A DNA stretch of 64,000 nt, from contig JACSYO010002006.1 of assembly GCA_016806645.1 (NCBI GenBank), positions 1,551,001 through 1,615,000 on the forward strand, read 5' to 3'. Positions 35,901 to 48,694 of this stretch are shown here, in pieces. Position 1 is the stretch's first letter. The number at the start of each line of letters is the position of its first letter. The stretch comes from Ophiodon elongatus. Taxonomy: Eukaryota; Chordata; Actinopteri; Perciformes; Hexagrammidae. A program made the translations under genes and the position numbers. Under the pieces are notes generated by a model. The model searched no databases. It saw only the letters and a program-made list of their open reading frames with translations, and had not been told where the DNA came from.

Positions 35901-38900
35901 AAAGGACACCTTACCCTGTATTGTGTGACGCCAGCTTGTTTGTAAGGGTGGTCACTCTCAATCACAGAGTAGTGGTTGGAGGTGGTGCAAGCCGACAGGC
36001 CCTGCTCCGGCTGGTTGCCGGTCGTGCTGTCTGTTGACTGGTTGGGGTTGAAGGTGGGTGGGGCGTACTTTTGGTTGAGGGCGGAGACAGCAGGTAACAG
36101 CTCCTGAACGAGTCCGAAGACCTCAACGGCAGCCTGGGTGAGGGAGAGTGAGGCATTTCACCACGATGCCGCGTCAGCGAGAAACAACTCATGAAACAAG
36201 ATGAAGGCTCTGCCATCTTACCTTAGGTACAGACGCGGCCACGGGGCCGATGTAGGCCAGGATGAGGGGCAGGAGCATGGAGAACAGGCTGGAGGAACTC
36301 AGTAGCTCGGGAATATCGTCCACTGGAGATAAGAACAGGACATTGATTAAACACAAGAGAGGCTGAACACATAAGATCCAAATGAAATAAAAGGTGGCTA
36401 TGCTTCTTTAATACGTTTGTTGCTCTTACCATCGACAGCAAAAGCCCTATGAAGCAGGTCCTTCGCAGCTCTGACCACAGCGCTGACCACGGACAGAGCT
36501 CGGCTACAGTTCTTGTCTTCCTCATTGGCTTTGCTCAGCAGCTGAGACTGGAGATCCCCGTCGTACTCACTCCTTCAGCCACGAGAAAAAAGAAAAAGTC
36601 AGAAAAAGAGCCTCACCCAAATACTTCACAGATTGGATGTTAGAAAATGCCGGCTGTGTGGACCTGTAGTAGAGAATCTGTGGGATCTGTCCTCTGGTCT
36701 GGTTGGTGCCATTGCTGCTCAAGCTACAGGTGCTGAAGGTGAAGGAAACGCCGTCGGAGCACTGCACCGTGGTCATGCCTCCGTCCCCGTTCGCCGTCCG
36801 GCTGCCGTAGTTCCGTAACCGCACGGCGTACTTTACACCCTCCTGCGACAGAATAGATTCATCAGTGAGACTGTATGCATTTTTAACAAAGACCAGCACA
36901 CAATTGTAAAAAAAGTTAGAAATCAGTTTGTATTTGTATCTCAACTGCAAATCAAATGCATGTTTTATTTTCTTGAGAAACCTATGTACCTTGAGCGGCA
37001 CGGCCTTGTCCATGCGAATCTCCGCAATATCGCTGGGAGAATCGTCAGTGCTGTAGGTGCCCTTCACCAGCTCCAGGGACGTCCACCTGTGAGAATGTGC
37101 CGAGTCTCCTGGGTGCTCCGTCTGTGCCTGAAGGGAGATGGGAACACAAGTTGTATGAAAAAAAAAAAAGAAGTCACGCAAAACCAAAATAAAGCAAGCT
37201 GAAAAGGATCCCTAATCACTTACATCGTCGGCCAGCACCTCCAGTTCATACTCATGGATGCCCCCTCCTCCGTAGACGCACACGCCCACCAGCACAACAC
37301 CTGGCTTGTCCACGGTCATACAGATGGCATCCGGAGAGCCATTGCCCGTGTTCCAACTGCGGCCCTGGCTCGTTTTGGTGAAACGGTTCGGGGATGCTTT
37401 CACGGAGTGGAGCGAGTTCAGCCCATCAACCTAATAAGCAAGGACACAATAAGAGACTTGGCCAAAACATGTCTTACATAACCACACAGGGCTGATTAAC
37501 ACATTTGAGGAGGAACTCAAGCATTAGCAAACAACCAAATCCTGAGCTAGAATCACCGCCTCGCCGGATGTATTCCTCCGCCAACCAGCCTTGTTGCAGT
37601 TTACATTCATGTCCATCCAAAAGGTCATCACTTCACCCCATTAGATATGTGTGTGAAATTGTCATAATTAGGATATGAGTTATGGCCAAAAAAGGAGTTT
37701 TATGAGGTCACAGTGACCTTCGACCACCACGCTCTAATCAGTTCACGTTCCTGCCAAATTTGAACAAATTCCCTCAAGGAGTTCCTGAGACATGGCATTG
37801 ACGAGAATGGTACGGACAGACGGCCCGTAAACAGAGAGAAAATGGATGAACTCTAAAAGATCCATTGTCTGAAATGAACAGTGAAAACTATTACTATTTC
37901 TATCAGTCTGCTGACAACAGAGAGCCAGAAACGTCTGCAGAAGGGACCCGGTCCAGGTGCTCAGGGGAGGAAGAGTTGTTTCCCTGACAACGGACTGGGG
38001 AGAAAAAAACAGGGGCTGCTGTCGAGTGACGGTTACTATGGCGACGAGAGCGCAAGAGTCTTCAGCACAAGGGTATGCGTGTGATGATAATTAAACTAAG
38101 AGTGTGACAAAGGGAGGACGACAGGCATCTGTCCCACCCACTTAGTGACTCAGCATATCGTAAAAAACAATAAAGGGAATCTAATTCCCACTTCTTCTGT
38201 GACTGTTTGGCAACAGCACAGACATCACCTTGTTCCACGAAAAAGCTGTCACTATGAACGGTTAGTGCGATAACAACAGAGCTTTAAGTAAAAGGACATG
38301 GCACGGGGAAGGAGGAAAGACATTAGAGCCTCGTTGAAAAATCTACAATTCAGAAATCTGCCCTGTGACGATTTTGAACTGAACTTTGACCCCTGCTGTT
38401 TGAAATGAGTCTGTACGTGTTCCACAAGAGCACAAAAAGAGGAGAGCAGGTCTTATAGGATGATGGACTTGTGTATGTTTTCCAAAACCCAGCCCTGCGG
38501 CCCCTACGTACACGCCTTGTGCTTGTGAGGGTGCGTGGATATTGTTACGTTACCTCAGAGCCCAGGGCCGAGGCGGTGAGCTCGGAGACGATGGAGGCCA
38601 GCAGACCGCAGGTGTTGGAGACCAGGTGTGGGGAGAACAGCTCCACCTCCTTCCTCAAACTCTTCCTCACCGGCAGCACCACGATCACCAGCATCTTCTC
38701 CAGAACCTCCCGGAAACTGGCCATGCCCATCAGGTTCTCCTCCGTCTAAAGGGAGAGAGAGATATGATGTTACTCTTTTGATACAGAGTTATCTGAGCGA
38801 TTTTGACGGGTTTCCTGGGTCGCCCACCTCCACCATTTTGAAGGGAGGGCACCCGACGCACCGTGTACAACGTGCAAAAACTCACATGGCTCAGTTTCTC

Positions 38901-40379
38901 CATGTGGGCCACCAGCAGGGGGAAGCGGTGAGCGAGGGCAGAGTCGTTCTCCGTGCTGACTTGTTTGACCAGTGAACGCAGCAGCACTTCCCCGTCGTAT
39001 GCGATGGGCAGGATGGAGGTCAGCTTGACCGAGGTGTTACACAGAGCCGACATCACGGCCGCCAGCAGGCGGCTGCTGGACGTGCGAAAGTTGGCCTCGG
39101 CAATGTCCTAAAAGAGGAGGGAGGGAAAGAATGAATCTGAATTGATCCCCTTTTTTAATGTTTCTACAACGTTCATTTAACAACCTAAGACTTGATAAGA
39201 GCCTCACCTCAATATCTAAAATGTTCACTAGTAAAAGCGTATCTGCTGGCTATTAAAAACACTCTTGACCATCTTTGGAGCTTAAATAATTGGTCGATTA
39301 GTCGACTGACAAAAAATTATTCATCAACTTCTTTGATTATCATTGTTCAAGTCAACATTCAGTGGTTACATGTTCTCAAAATGTTCAAATGCTTTTCTGT
39401 TTTTAGAAATGTTATATCTTTGGGTTTACGATCTGCTCAGACAAACAAAAGTAATTTGAAGACGTCCCTGTAGGCTCTGAGAACTTGTGATGGGAGAACT
39501 TATACACTGCACTAATGATACATCAGGGGAAAAAACCTATGAATTGCTAATGAGAATACCACTGAAACTAGCCTCAGTCCTATTCAAAGACTCCTTGTCC
39601 TCTGGTGTCACTGACCTGGTCCAGGCAGTTGAGTAGGTCGCAGAGGCAGGCCCACTGCAGAGCCGGGGTCGGGTAGAACGAGTGGAAGCAGGCGGTGAAG
39701 GTGTTGTGGCACTCCTGCAGCACGGCCTCCAGTAGGGTCAGGGGTTGAGACAGGTAGCCCTGGGGGTCGTTGTCCAGCTTGGTCAGGCAGTTGTCCATGC
39801 CTTCTGACAGGATCTTCTTCAGCAGGCTGCGCGTCTTTCCCACGCACTCTGCCAGCTTGCTGGATTCCTCCACCACAGCTTTGGTGCTGGCTAGAAATCA
39901 AAGGACAGAGAGGAAAAAGAAAACACTGTGAGGTCTTACTAACAGTAAAGCGTTCACTTGAAGTGTACTTTTTGAGATATAAACACAACCTAGTCTGTAA
40001 AGGCTCTAATGTTTTCCAGGCCACAGACATAAAGGATCGGCACACTGAGTATTTCATTAAAAAAAAAATGTTTTGTCGTTCAAAAAAGGCAGGAACCAGC
40101 AGCGTCACTAACGGTTTGAAAGTAGCAACGCTGTGATTTTCCTGTTGGCAGAGAACGAGCCATTATACAGTTCTCTGTGCGCCTACCGGCGATGGGGAAG
40201 ATCTCACAGATGTAGACCCTGAGCAGGCGGAGGCAGCACGTGCCGACAAAGCGCAGCCTCTCCAGGTCCAGCAGGGTGGCTGTGTACTGGAAGCCCTTCA
40301 GCCCTCGCAGCTCCTCCACACCCAGAACCAAGGTGGTCCAGCTCCAGTGGAGGACACTCAGCAGAGACTCAAAACATTC

Positions 40380-40413
<34 letters not shown>

Positions 40414-40420
40414 AGCGGGG

Positions 40421-40489
<69 letters not shown>

Positions 40490-40499
40490 AGAGAGAGGG

Positions 40500-40539
<40 letters not shown>

Positions 40540-40780
40540 GGGGGGAAGAGAGAGAGAGAGAGGGGGAAGAGAGAGAGAGAGGGAAGAGAGAGAGAGAGAG
40601 GGGGAAGAGAGAGAGCGAGAGAGAGGGGGGAAGAGAGAGCGAGAGGGGGGGAAGAGAGAGAGAGAGGGGGGAAGAGAGAGAGAGACAGAGAGAGAGAGGG
40701 GGGAAGAGAGAGCGAGAGGGGGGGAAGAGAGAGAGAGAGACAGAGAGAGAGGGGGGAAGAAACAGAGAGAGAGAGGGGGG

Positions 40781-40825
<45 letters not shown>

Positions 40826-40844
40826 AGAGAGAGAGAGAAAGAGA

Positions 40845-40894
<50 letters not shown>

Positions 40895-43800
40895 AAATGC
40901 TGTTTTATATCATCTGTCAATACAATTAAGCAGGTAGAAACACAGAGGAGGCCAAAGAATATTCTAAACCCCGAGACGATACTGACCACTGAGACGGTGC
41001 GAGCGAATGAGCGTTTCAGGATGTGGACCGGTTCACTGGTCTGCTGCTTCCCTTTGGCTGCATTGCCGTCATTTGAAGGAAGCCTGATGTTAAAATATAA
41101 AGAAACAATCAAAATCCTTTACTTGACGAGCCTACAGACAGAGAAATGCTTGACTCACTGGAAGCAGAGTGTAAAGAATGATACGTGCCTGTAAAGGAGC
41201 TGAGGTATTTGACCCGCATTGACGTCCGTACCGTTGTTTGACTTCTTAGAGCTTTTGAACTGAAAGACCACACTTAAGGGGGGAAAAAACAAAAAACAGA
41301 TAAATTAAAGGGCTGTGACCGGTATTTTTCAAATTCAAACATTATCGAACTAAATGGAAAATATGATGGACGTATCCGTCTATAAATACAGCAGCATCCT
41401 CTCTATTGTGAAAGGGGGTTTTACCCGTCATCTGTAGTAATGGTGGCCTGTCCGTGGGAGCCACAGTCACTGCTGGGTCCAGACACCCGGGCCCACGCCA
41501 CATACCACCAGCCCAGCTGCAGCAGTACCGGCTCGTCAAACATCATGGCGTACTTCTCCCTAAAGACAAGACCAGCATTGCTCCCATGAATATTTTCATT
41601 TTTAAGAAAATAGTTGGGAGCACCGAAATAATCTTTTTTTTTTTTTTACCTGGCAGCACAGTCGTACGCCAGCACGTCGGTCTCAGCCAGCAGGTCGCCG
41701 TCTGTCTCGTGGTCACCCCCGTCAGGTCCCAGCTCGAAAAGCTGCACAACAACAGGACTGGGTTAGTAGGTCGTACACGCCTGTGATACATTTGAGGCCA
41801 GGACTCTACTTAATCCATGGAGTGTATTATCCTCCAGTAATTGGTTTGAGGAGGTTTGTCTGACTGTTACAATGCAATTATTGGAGCTTTGCATTGATTA
41901 TGGTCACACAACGTAATGTTTTTGTCAGCATTGTCAGTTCTGGCGCAGAGCAGGTGAATTCTAGAAATTGCAGATACACTACTATGAATACATGTCTGAA
42001 GAGAATCAAGTGTCTCTTCGTTAAAAAAATAAAAAATATAAAAAGTGTCAGAAGGGGGCTCACCTTGATCTTGGCAGTGTACTCCCCTCGTCCCCCGAAC
42101 AGACCCAGTCCGCCCAGCAGGACGTCTGCGTCGGCACAGAACCGGATGGCCTCCACAGAGTGGGCCGAGTAGCCCCACCCACCACCGTGACCTACAACAC
42201 CACGCATGGGGTCAGTGAGGCTACGCAAGGCTCACAGACGCCGTTTATCCACTTTGGCTGTTCACTACAAATGTACTGTACCAGCCAAACGCTTGTCGTG
42301 TCACACATCATTTACCATGAGTCCTGCACAAAGAGCCCACTTACTCTCAAAGCGGTTCACCACGCTGTAGTCCTCCTTGGAGTAGACCTTCATCACTGCC
42401 TGGGTTTCTTCCTCCGCACTGGCCACGCCCATCTTTAGCTCTTGCATGGCCGCCAGTGTATCCAGGCAACCTAAGCGGACGACCCAGTAGACTTCCTCTC
42501 AGCATTGAATGATGATGAGCATGAATTCATAACAGCTTGTCATGTTTGGCTACAGTCTAAGAGCGAAGCTGTCCGTCAAAATGATATTTCCCAAGAATTG
42601 AAAGCACATGACTGATTCGACGACAGGGTCCAGTACATGGAGAATCAGAAAAGTGGGGTTTGGACAGTGGTAACATCTACTTTGAGACACACAGATGCAT
42701 TGGCCATCATCCCTTGTGTGTACTTATTCATTAGACCTTTAATAAAACATATTCATATGACCAAAGACACTTTGCTGAGGATTACCGAGGATGTGCAGGG
42801 CTCCGTGAGAGCGCGTGGTGGTGGCATGTGATCCGGAGGGCAACGCGAGCTCCGGACTGAGGATGCTGCAGCGAGCCTGTAGATCTGTGGCGGAGGGCAT
42901 CCTGGCGTCAGCTATCACCGCATTGTAGCACAGCATCTCTTTTGCAGCAGGCAGGAACCTAAAAGCACACGGAGGGATACGAAGAGGGTTAACACCTGGA
43001 AGGGGCTACATTTTCAGCTTATTTTTATTATTTTAGGCTTCGTGAAAATAGATGGAATACATTTATTCCAATAAAAAAACAATCCACCGTTCACAAGTTT
43101 CACTTCAAATTGGTTATTTGAAAAAAAAAAAAAGGTATGGACCCTTTCAAATAAAATTAACCAAATTTAATTGAACCTTATTTTGTTCAGAGCTCTGACC
43201 CAACTACCAAACCAAAAAAAGAAAACCTTGAGTTTCTCTTAATACCCAGGTATTAAGTATTTCAGTTCAATACGTTCTCTTTAGTCCTTGTTTATTTCCT
43301 CCTTGAATGCAATGGGGTTAAAAAATAAAAAAATATCTGTAGGAGATTTCAACTAAATATTTAAACTTGGGATAAACATAATGCTATATGGTACATACAG
43401 GTTAACTACAACTAAACCTAAATGTTAGTATAGTCCTGGAACTGACCTCCATACGACGTCATACACAGGGTCCAGACACAGGCCGAATCCCTGCAGGTCC
43501 TCCTGCTCAGAGTCATTGAAGGTCCTGCAGCTTCCGTCCATTTTGTTGATCAGCAAGCATTTAAATGGAGGCGGCTCAGACACAGAGGAGGGCACAAGGC
43601 CAATAATGTGTTTACTGGCAAAGATCTCTGAAGTGGCGAGGACATGGGAGTTGATAAGAGCCTCATCGATCCGCAGGAACGTCTGGTCCCCGCTGGCACC
43701 AATCCAGGTGGCCTTTCGCCCATATTTGGCCCCAATGTTGGGCATGGGAGAAGGCTTGGCATTCCAGTAGGGCATGTCCAGGATGGGCCGGCCCAGCTGT

Positions 43801-46800
43801 CCTTTCTAAAGAACAAGAAGTATTCACTCTGAAGAGCAGTTCACAGTCAACCATATCAAAACAGGTGTAGAGCAGTGACCATTTTAAATACTGCTATCAG
43901 ACGAGAGAAAAGAAAGATAAAGTAAGCTGCAACCTCTTAAAGAGCGAGAATGTTCTTCTTACCGAGAAGCTGCCGAAGGTAAAGACCTGCCCGTCCATGA
44001 GGAGAACGGCTGTGTGGTTACTGCCTGCTGTCACCTGAACGCTGGGACCTGGAAGGGCCTGCACCAGAGTCGGAGAGCCCCTAGCAGATGGAAGCATCGA
44101 GTTCAGGTTGTGTGTCCACGTGAGTGCAGCAGTTTGTTTACTTTGGTGTTTAATGTAATTCAATGTGAAAAATACTTTTGGGGCTGAATTAAGAAATGTA
44201 GGCCTGTGAAACCAACGACCAGCAGCTAGCTTTCCACAACAAATGACAAACTTTGTGCTCCCCCTTCCTGGTCATTACAATTATGGGTAATGTACTATTT
44301 TATGTCGTTACCATTGCTTAAAGTGTAAATGACATGAAATACTGCATCCTACTTTCCAATGAACTATATTTGATGTATTACGAATGATTCCGTCCTTTCA
44401 CTTGAACATGTTATCAGAAGCAATACCTAGAGTTCACGTCTCCATGCCCGAGCTGCCCGTGTTGGCCGTAACCAAACGTGTAGACATCTCCGTTCTCCAT
44501 CAGCACCACTGTGGAGCAACACCATCGGGGTGGTTATTCACTCAGTTTCTTTACTTCAAGGTAAAAGGAAAACCTCGTTCATCCCTTGTTCAGAGGTTTT
44601 CAAAATAATGTTCTTGAAGTCAAATTCAGACAAATGGGGGGGGGGGGCGTGGGGGGGTGTTGTAACGAGTCTTACCCGAGTGGTGAAAACCGCAGCTGAC
44701 CTGCACAGCTCGCATCTCGCAGTCAAACCTCACGGCCCCGGGGGGGTAGGTGGTGATTTTGCTGGCGTCCTTCTCCCCGCGCTCACTGCTGCCATCTACG
44801 AGGCAAACGCACCAAGTCAGCACATTTGAGGAGAGAACGGGTGGGTGGGTGGGTTTGGTGGGGGGGAGGGGGTTGTGGAGAGTGAGGTTTAGTAGCGACT
44901 TCAGACCACAGAGGTGGATGTCTCTGCACGGTCCTGGAAAACAGAGCTGGAGGGAGAAGAGCACTCGAGAGAAAACGGGGGAGGAAAGGGAGAAGCATGC
45001 CGAGGTAGAAAGGAGGGAAGAAACAGCTCCATAACAGAAAGGCTTTTGGGAACCAGTCCCATTACGGATGTAAAGATTGATTGGGTAGCAAATAATTTGA
45101 TTTTCTTCTCAACATCTGTCTGGGCTCAATGAGGAAGAGGGAGTCTGGTTTACCCTGAGCCCGGTTTAAGAGGACACAGTTGTGTGCGCGCGTGTGTGTG
45201 TGATGGAGAAAAGTTGGATAGAGTCCCATGCGTTACAGTAAATACAATCACAGTCAATACCCTTTTGGACCAGGAAGCAGCTCATTGTGGTAAACCTCTG
45301 ACCTCTGTATATCTGAGGTCGGCCAGAGGAGATGACAGCTTTAGGTTTTCAATATTACCTCGCAGTAAATGTCAAATAAAGTTTGACTGGCTCATGGCCC
45401 AAACATTTATGAGGGTTTAAAAATGTTCAGCTCGTGGTGACAACTGTCAATGTAAGTGTAAAAAAAACAGAAGTGCTCCTCGTGACAACTAAAGCACAAT
45501 TAGCGCTTACTGGGAGGTCACGGACGGAGTATTGACGGTGGGGGCGGGGGGTGGGGGCATGGACCAAGGATGCTCAGAGGACTGTGGTATATAACCATAC
45601 AACCTCCGGTAGCCTTCCAACTATGCATCAACCACAACGAATGGTTCCACAAATGGAAAGATATTCTGCACTAAAAGCAGCCTCAACTTCTTCCCCAGAC
45701 ATTGATTAGCTCTGAAACAGAGCACACTGTGGCATCATTGTTTCCACATGGAACAGTGGAAATTACATAAAAAAAAGTGTTTGTCCACAATGAGTTTCTA
45801 TTTGGAAGGTTTCCAATGGTAGATGAATGCTTTTACATCAACAAGGGCACAATGCTGCAGTTCCCCTCCAACCAGCGCCACCTATCGGCAAGAAAAGTGG
45901 CAGCAGCTCAGACGGCCACAATCTACAGCCGGAGATACCAGCTGTTTGTCATATTTATGCAGCCAATCACTGATACAGTATCTGACGTTTTTATTAACTG
46001 AAGTATATTTTTCCCTATACATTCTACAGGGAGAGTTTGAAGCGTTGTTGTGTAACTGTGTTCTGTCGTTGCAGCTGAATCCTAAACGTGGGTCTAATTG
46101 GAATCACAAGTTGTTCGTTGGTTGAATAGTTAGCTTTGAGAAAAGTAACTACAGGCAATAATCACGTGATGGTCGAGCGCCTGAAAGGTTTAACGTGATG
46201 CCAAGTTCATGGATTTGTCTGCGTTTGTGTGTGTGGGCTTGGGGGGGGGGGGGTTCTGAGCCGTTTCCATTAGATGCCTCACATCTGAAAACATGGACTG
46301 TAAAGCCAACAGCCCTGCTTCCTTCCTTCTGCATCACATGTTTCAGCTCGGCGTTCATCAAAGCTCGCTTCTCCCCAGTGATCTCTGTTTTTCCGTCTGC
46401 TTGCAATGCTAATGTACCCGTGAAGTGGCAAATCAGCCGCTACGGGAGTGACTGCAAGTACATTTTCAGGATTTTTATTTAGGTCAAAACAACAGCAGCG
46501 GGCTGAGCAGGCATCCTACTCCGAAGGATTTAGAGCGGTTGAACAAGAAAACTAATGGAGGTTTATTTACTGTACTTGAGCCTTTTCCTGTGTTCGAATT
46601 CAAAAAGGGAACCGGCCTGCTGAGGTCGGCCTTTAACCCGGATCTAAAGGCTTCACAGTCATTTCTCCACTGTGAGTCACTGTGAGTCCCATCCTGCCAA
46701 CAGGCCACATTGTTCTGTTACCACGAGACCTGGTGAAGACATGAGAGTCCCGCCATCAGAGAGGGAGAGAGGAGGTGGGCGGGACAGCCAGATTGGGAGA

Positions 46801-48600
46801 TGAGTCAAAAAAGGGTGTCTCTGCACCCGTTGAGTTAGTGAAGACCAAAGTACCTTTGTGCTTGTCCCGCTTATGCCTTAGTGCCTGAAGGGGTCTTATT
46901 CTGGCTAGGGCCTGCTCACGCTGGTTCATAAAAATGGGACCGGGAAAAACAAGGGGGCCTGGAGGAGAAAGACACTTTCACATGCATGCACAATGCTCAC
47001 AAATGGGAAAGAACACATGATAAATACTTCACCACCACAACAATGCACACACACACACACACACACTGAAAAAGTATAAGCAAAAGGGGGAAGCCACCAA
47101 GGCACAACACCCAAGCTCAACCAGCAACTTAGAGTTTGTAGCTCCCCTCTATTCATTGACTGCTACTGCCATCTTCTCACTCTCCTTGTGTCTATGTTTT
47201 ATTCTCTAATGTAAAAAGCATTAAAAACAACAACAACAACAACAAAAAAGCACACACAGCCCTTCTCTAAACATAGTCCCCAAACTGTTTAGCCCCGATT
47301 CATACCTCTGCCCTCCTCCAGCCGGTGCCGGCGGTTGATTCTCTGTCGCTTCTCCTCCTGACGGATCTGAATGTGCTCCTCAATGTTCACTCCTGGAGGG
47401 GGGGGGACAGGCACAGCTGAAAACCCCCAAAAGAAAAAAGAAAGGACCCAGGTACAGGCAGCCAAGACAGGATGCAGGAGGAGGAGGAGGAGGAGGGGGG
47501 GAAGACGGAGCAGAGCAGAACAAAACAAGACACACATCAATGAGTGATGGAAAGACGTCATGGAGAAGCGATGACTCTGCACAACACGAGAACAAAACAA
47601 GAAGCAGCACATTGGAGCGAATGCGACAGGCAGCGTGATGCGTGAGCAGCGCGCTCGCATAGCTCAGAAGAATATATAGCCGACACACAACTCTTCCCCA
47701 CCCCCCACCCCCCCACACACACAACTTCTGATTCAATATGCTGCAAACCACTGAAAATTGTAATATCACATTGCCTATATGCGTGACATTTTAACATGCA
47801 GCTGATTTATCAGACTTGGTGGGCAAAACGTAAACAATGCGAGCGGTGATGCAGGTGAGGTGTAAATAAAGTATGAATGAGTGAAACAGGGTGGGGGAGG
47901 AGGAGGCGGGGTCATGACGTGGTATAAGACATCGGTTAGCGTACCTAGTAGCAGGTCCAGAGGAATCATCTCCTTCACTGCGTCAAAGATGCCTCTCTGT
48001 CTGGCCTCCTGACCGTCCAGCTCCCTGGCACAGGCCTTGCAACAGCCACACGCCGAGCAGCCAGACTCTCCAGACCCACAGCCACAGATACTGGGAGGAC
48101 ACACGGACAAATACATTCACATTACGAGAAACGATTTAGCCAAAAATGTCTTAAAAAAGATACATTCCCCCACCCCCCAGCCCTCAGCCAGGTGCCCATC
48201 TTCTGTCTCTCTCCAGTGCTCACTCATTGAGAAACACATGTGCTGTAGAGTTACTGTAGGTACCGCCTCCGCCCCCTTCCAGATGTGTGTGCCCCTTACC
48301 CTCCTGGTACTCTGTCCGGCCGACCGCTGCTGACACAGCTGGCGCCGTAGCCGGTGCAGTCTCCGCACACCGTGCACACCATGCACTGGTCCAGCTTCCA
48401 CTTGTGCATGCCCGGCTGGCACATCATGCTCTTTTCTTCCTTCTCTTCCAGCTCGTCCTCCAGGTCCTCATCCATGGCCGTGGCCATGCTCTCCACACCG
48501 AAAGCTACAATAAACACACACACACACACACGAGAAAGCCGTCAGATTGAGCGTAGTACAAAGACGATGTGCGTTTGTGTAAGACACAATATACAGTATG

Positions 48601-48694
<94 letters not shown>

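Larger units (their letters stand above)
40380..40986 (-). other. mycbp2: mycbp2 intron made mostly of GA and CA repeats
   Basis: 607-base intron of which about 515 bases are simple repeat. On the sense strand it is a long pyrimidine tract, then (GT)14, then TAG and exon 28. Confidence 0.9.

Noticed and set aside
40240..40937. Long Arg/Glu (plus) and Ser/Leu (minus) open frames
   Set aside because: Translations of the GA/CT microsatellite; the minus-strand frame reads through an intron of mycbp2.
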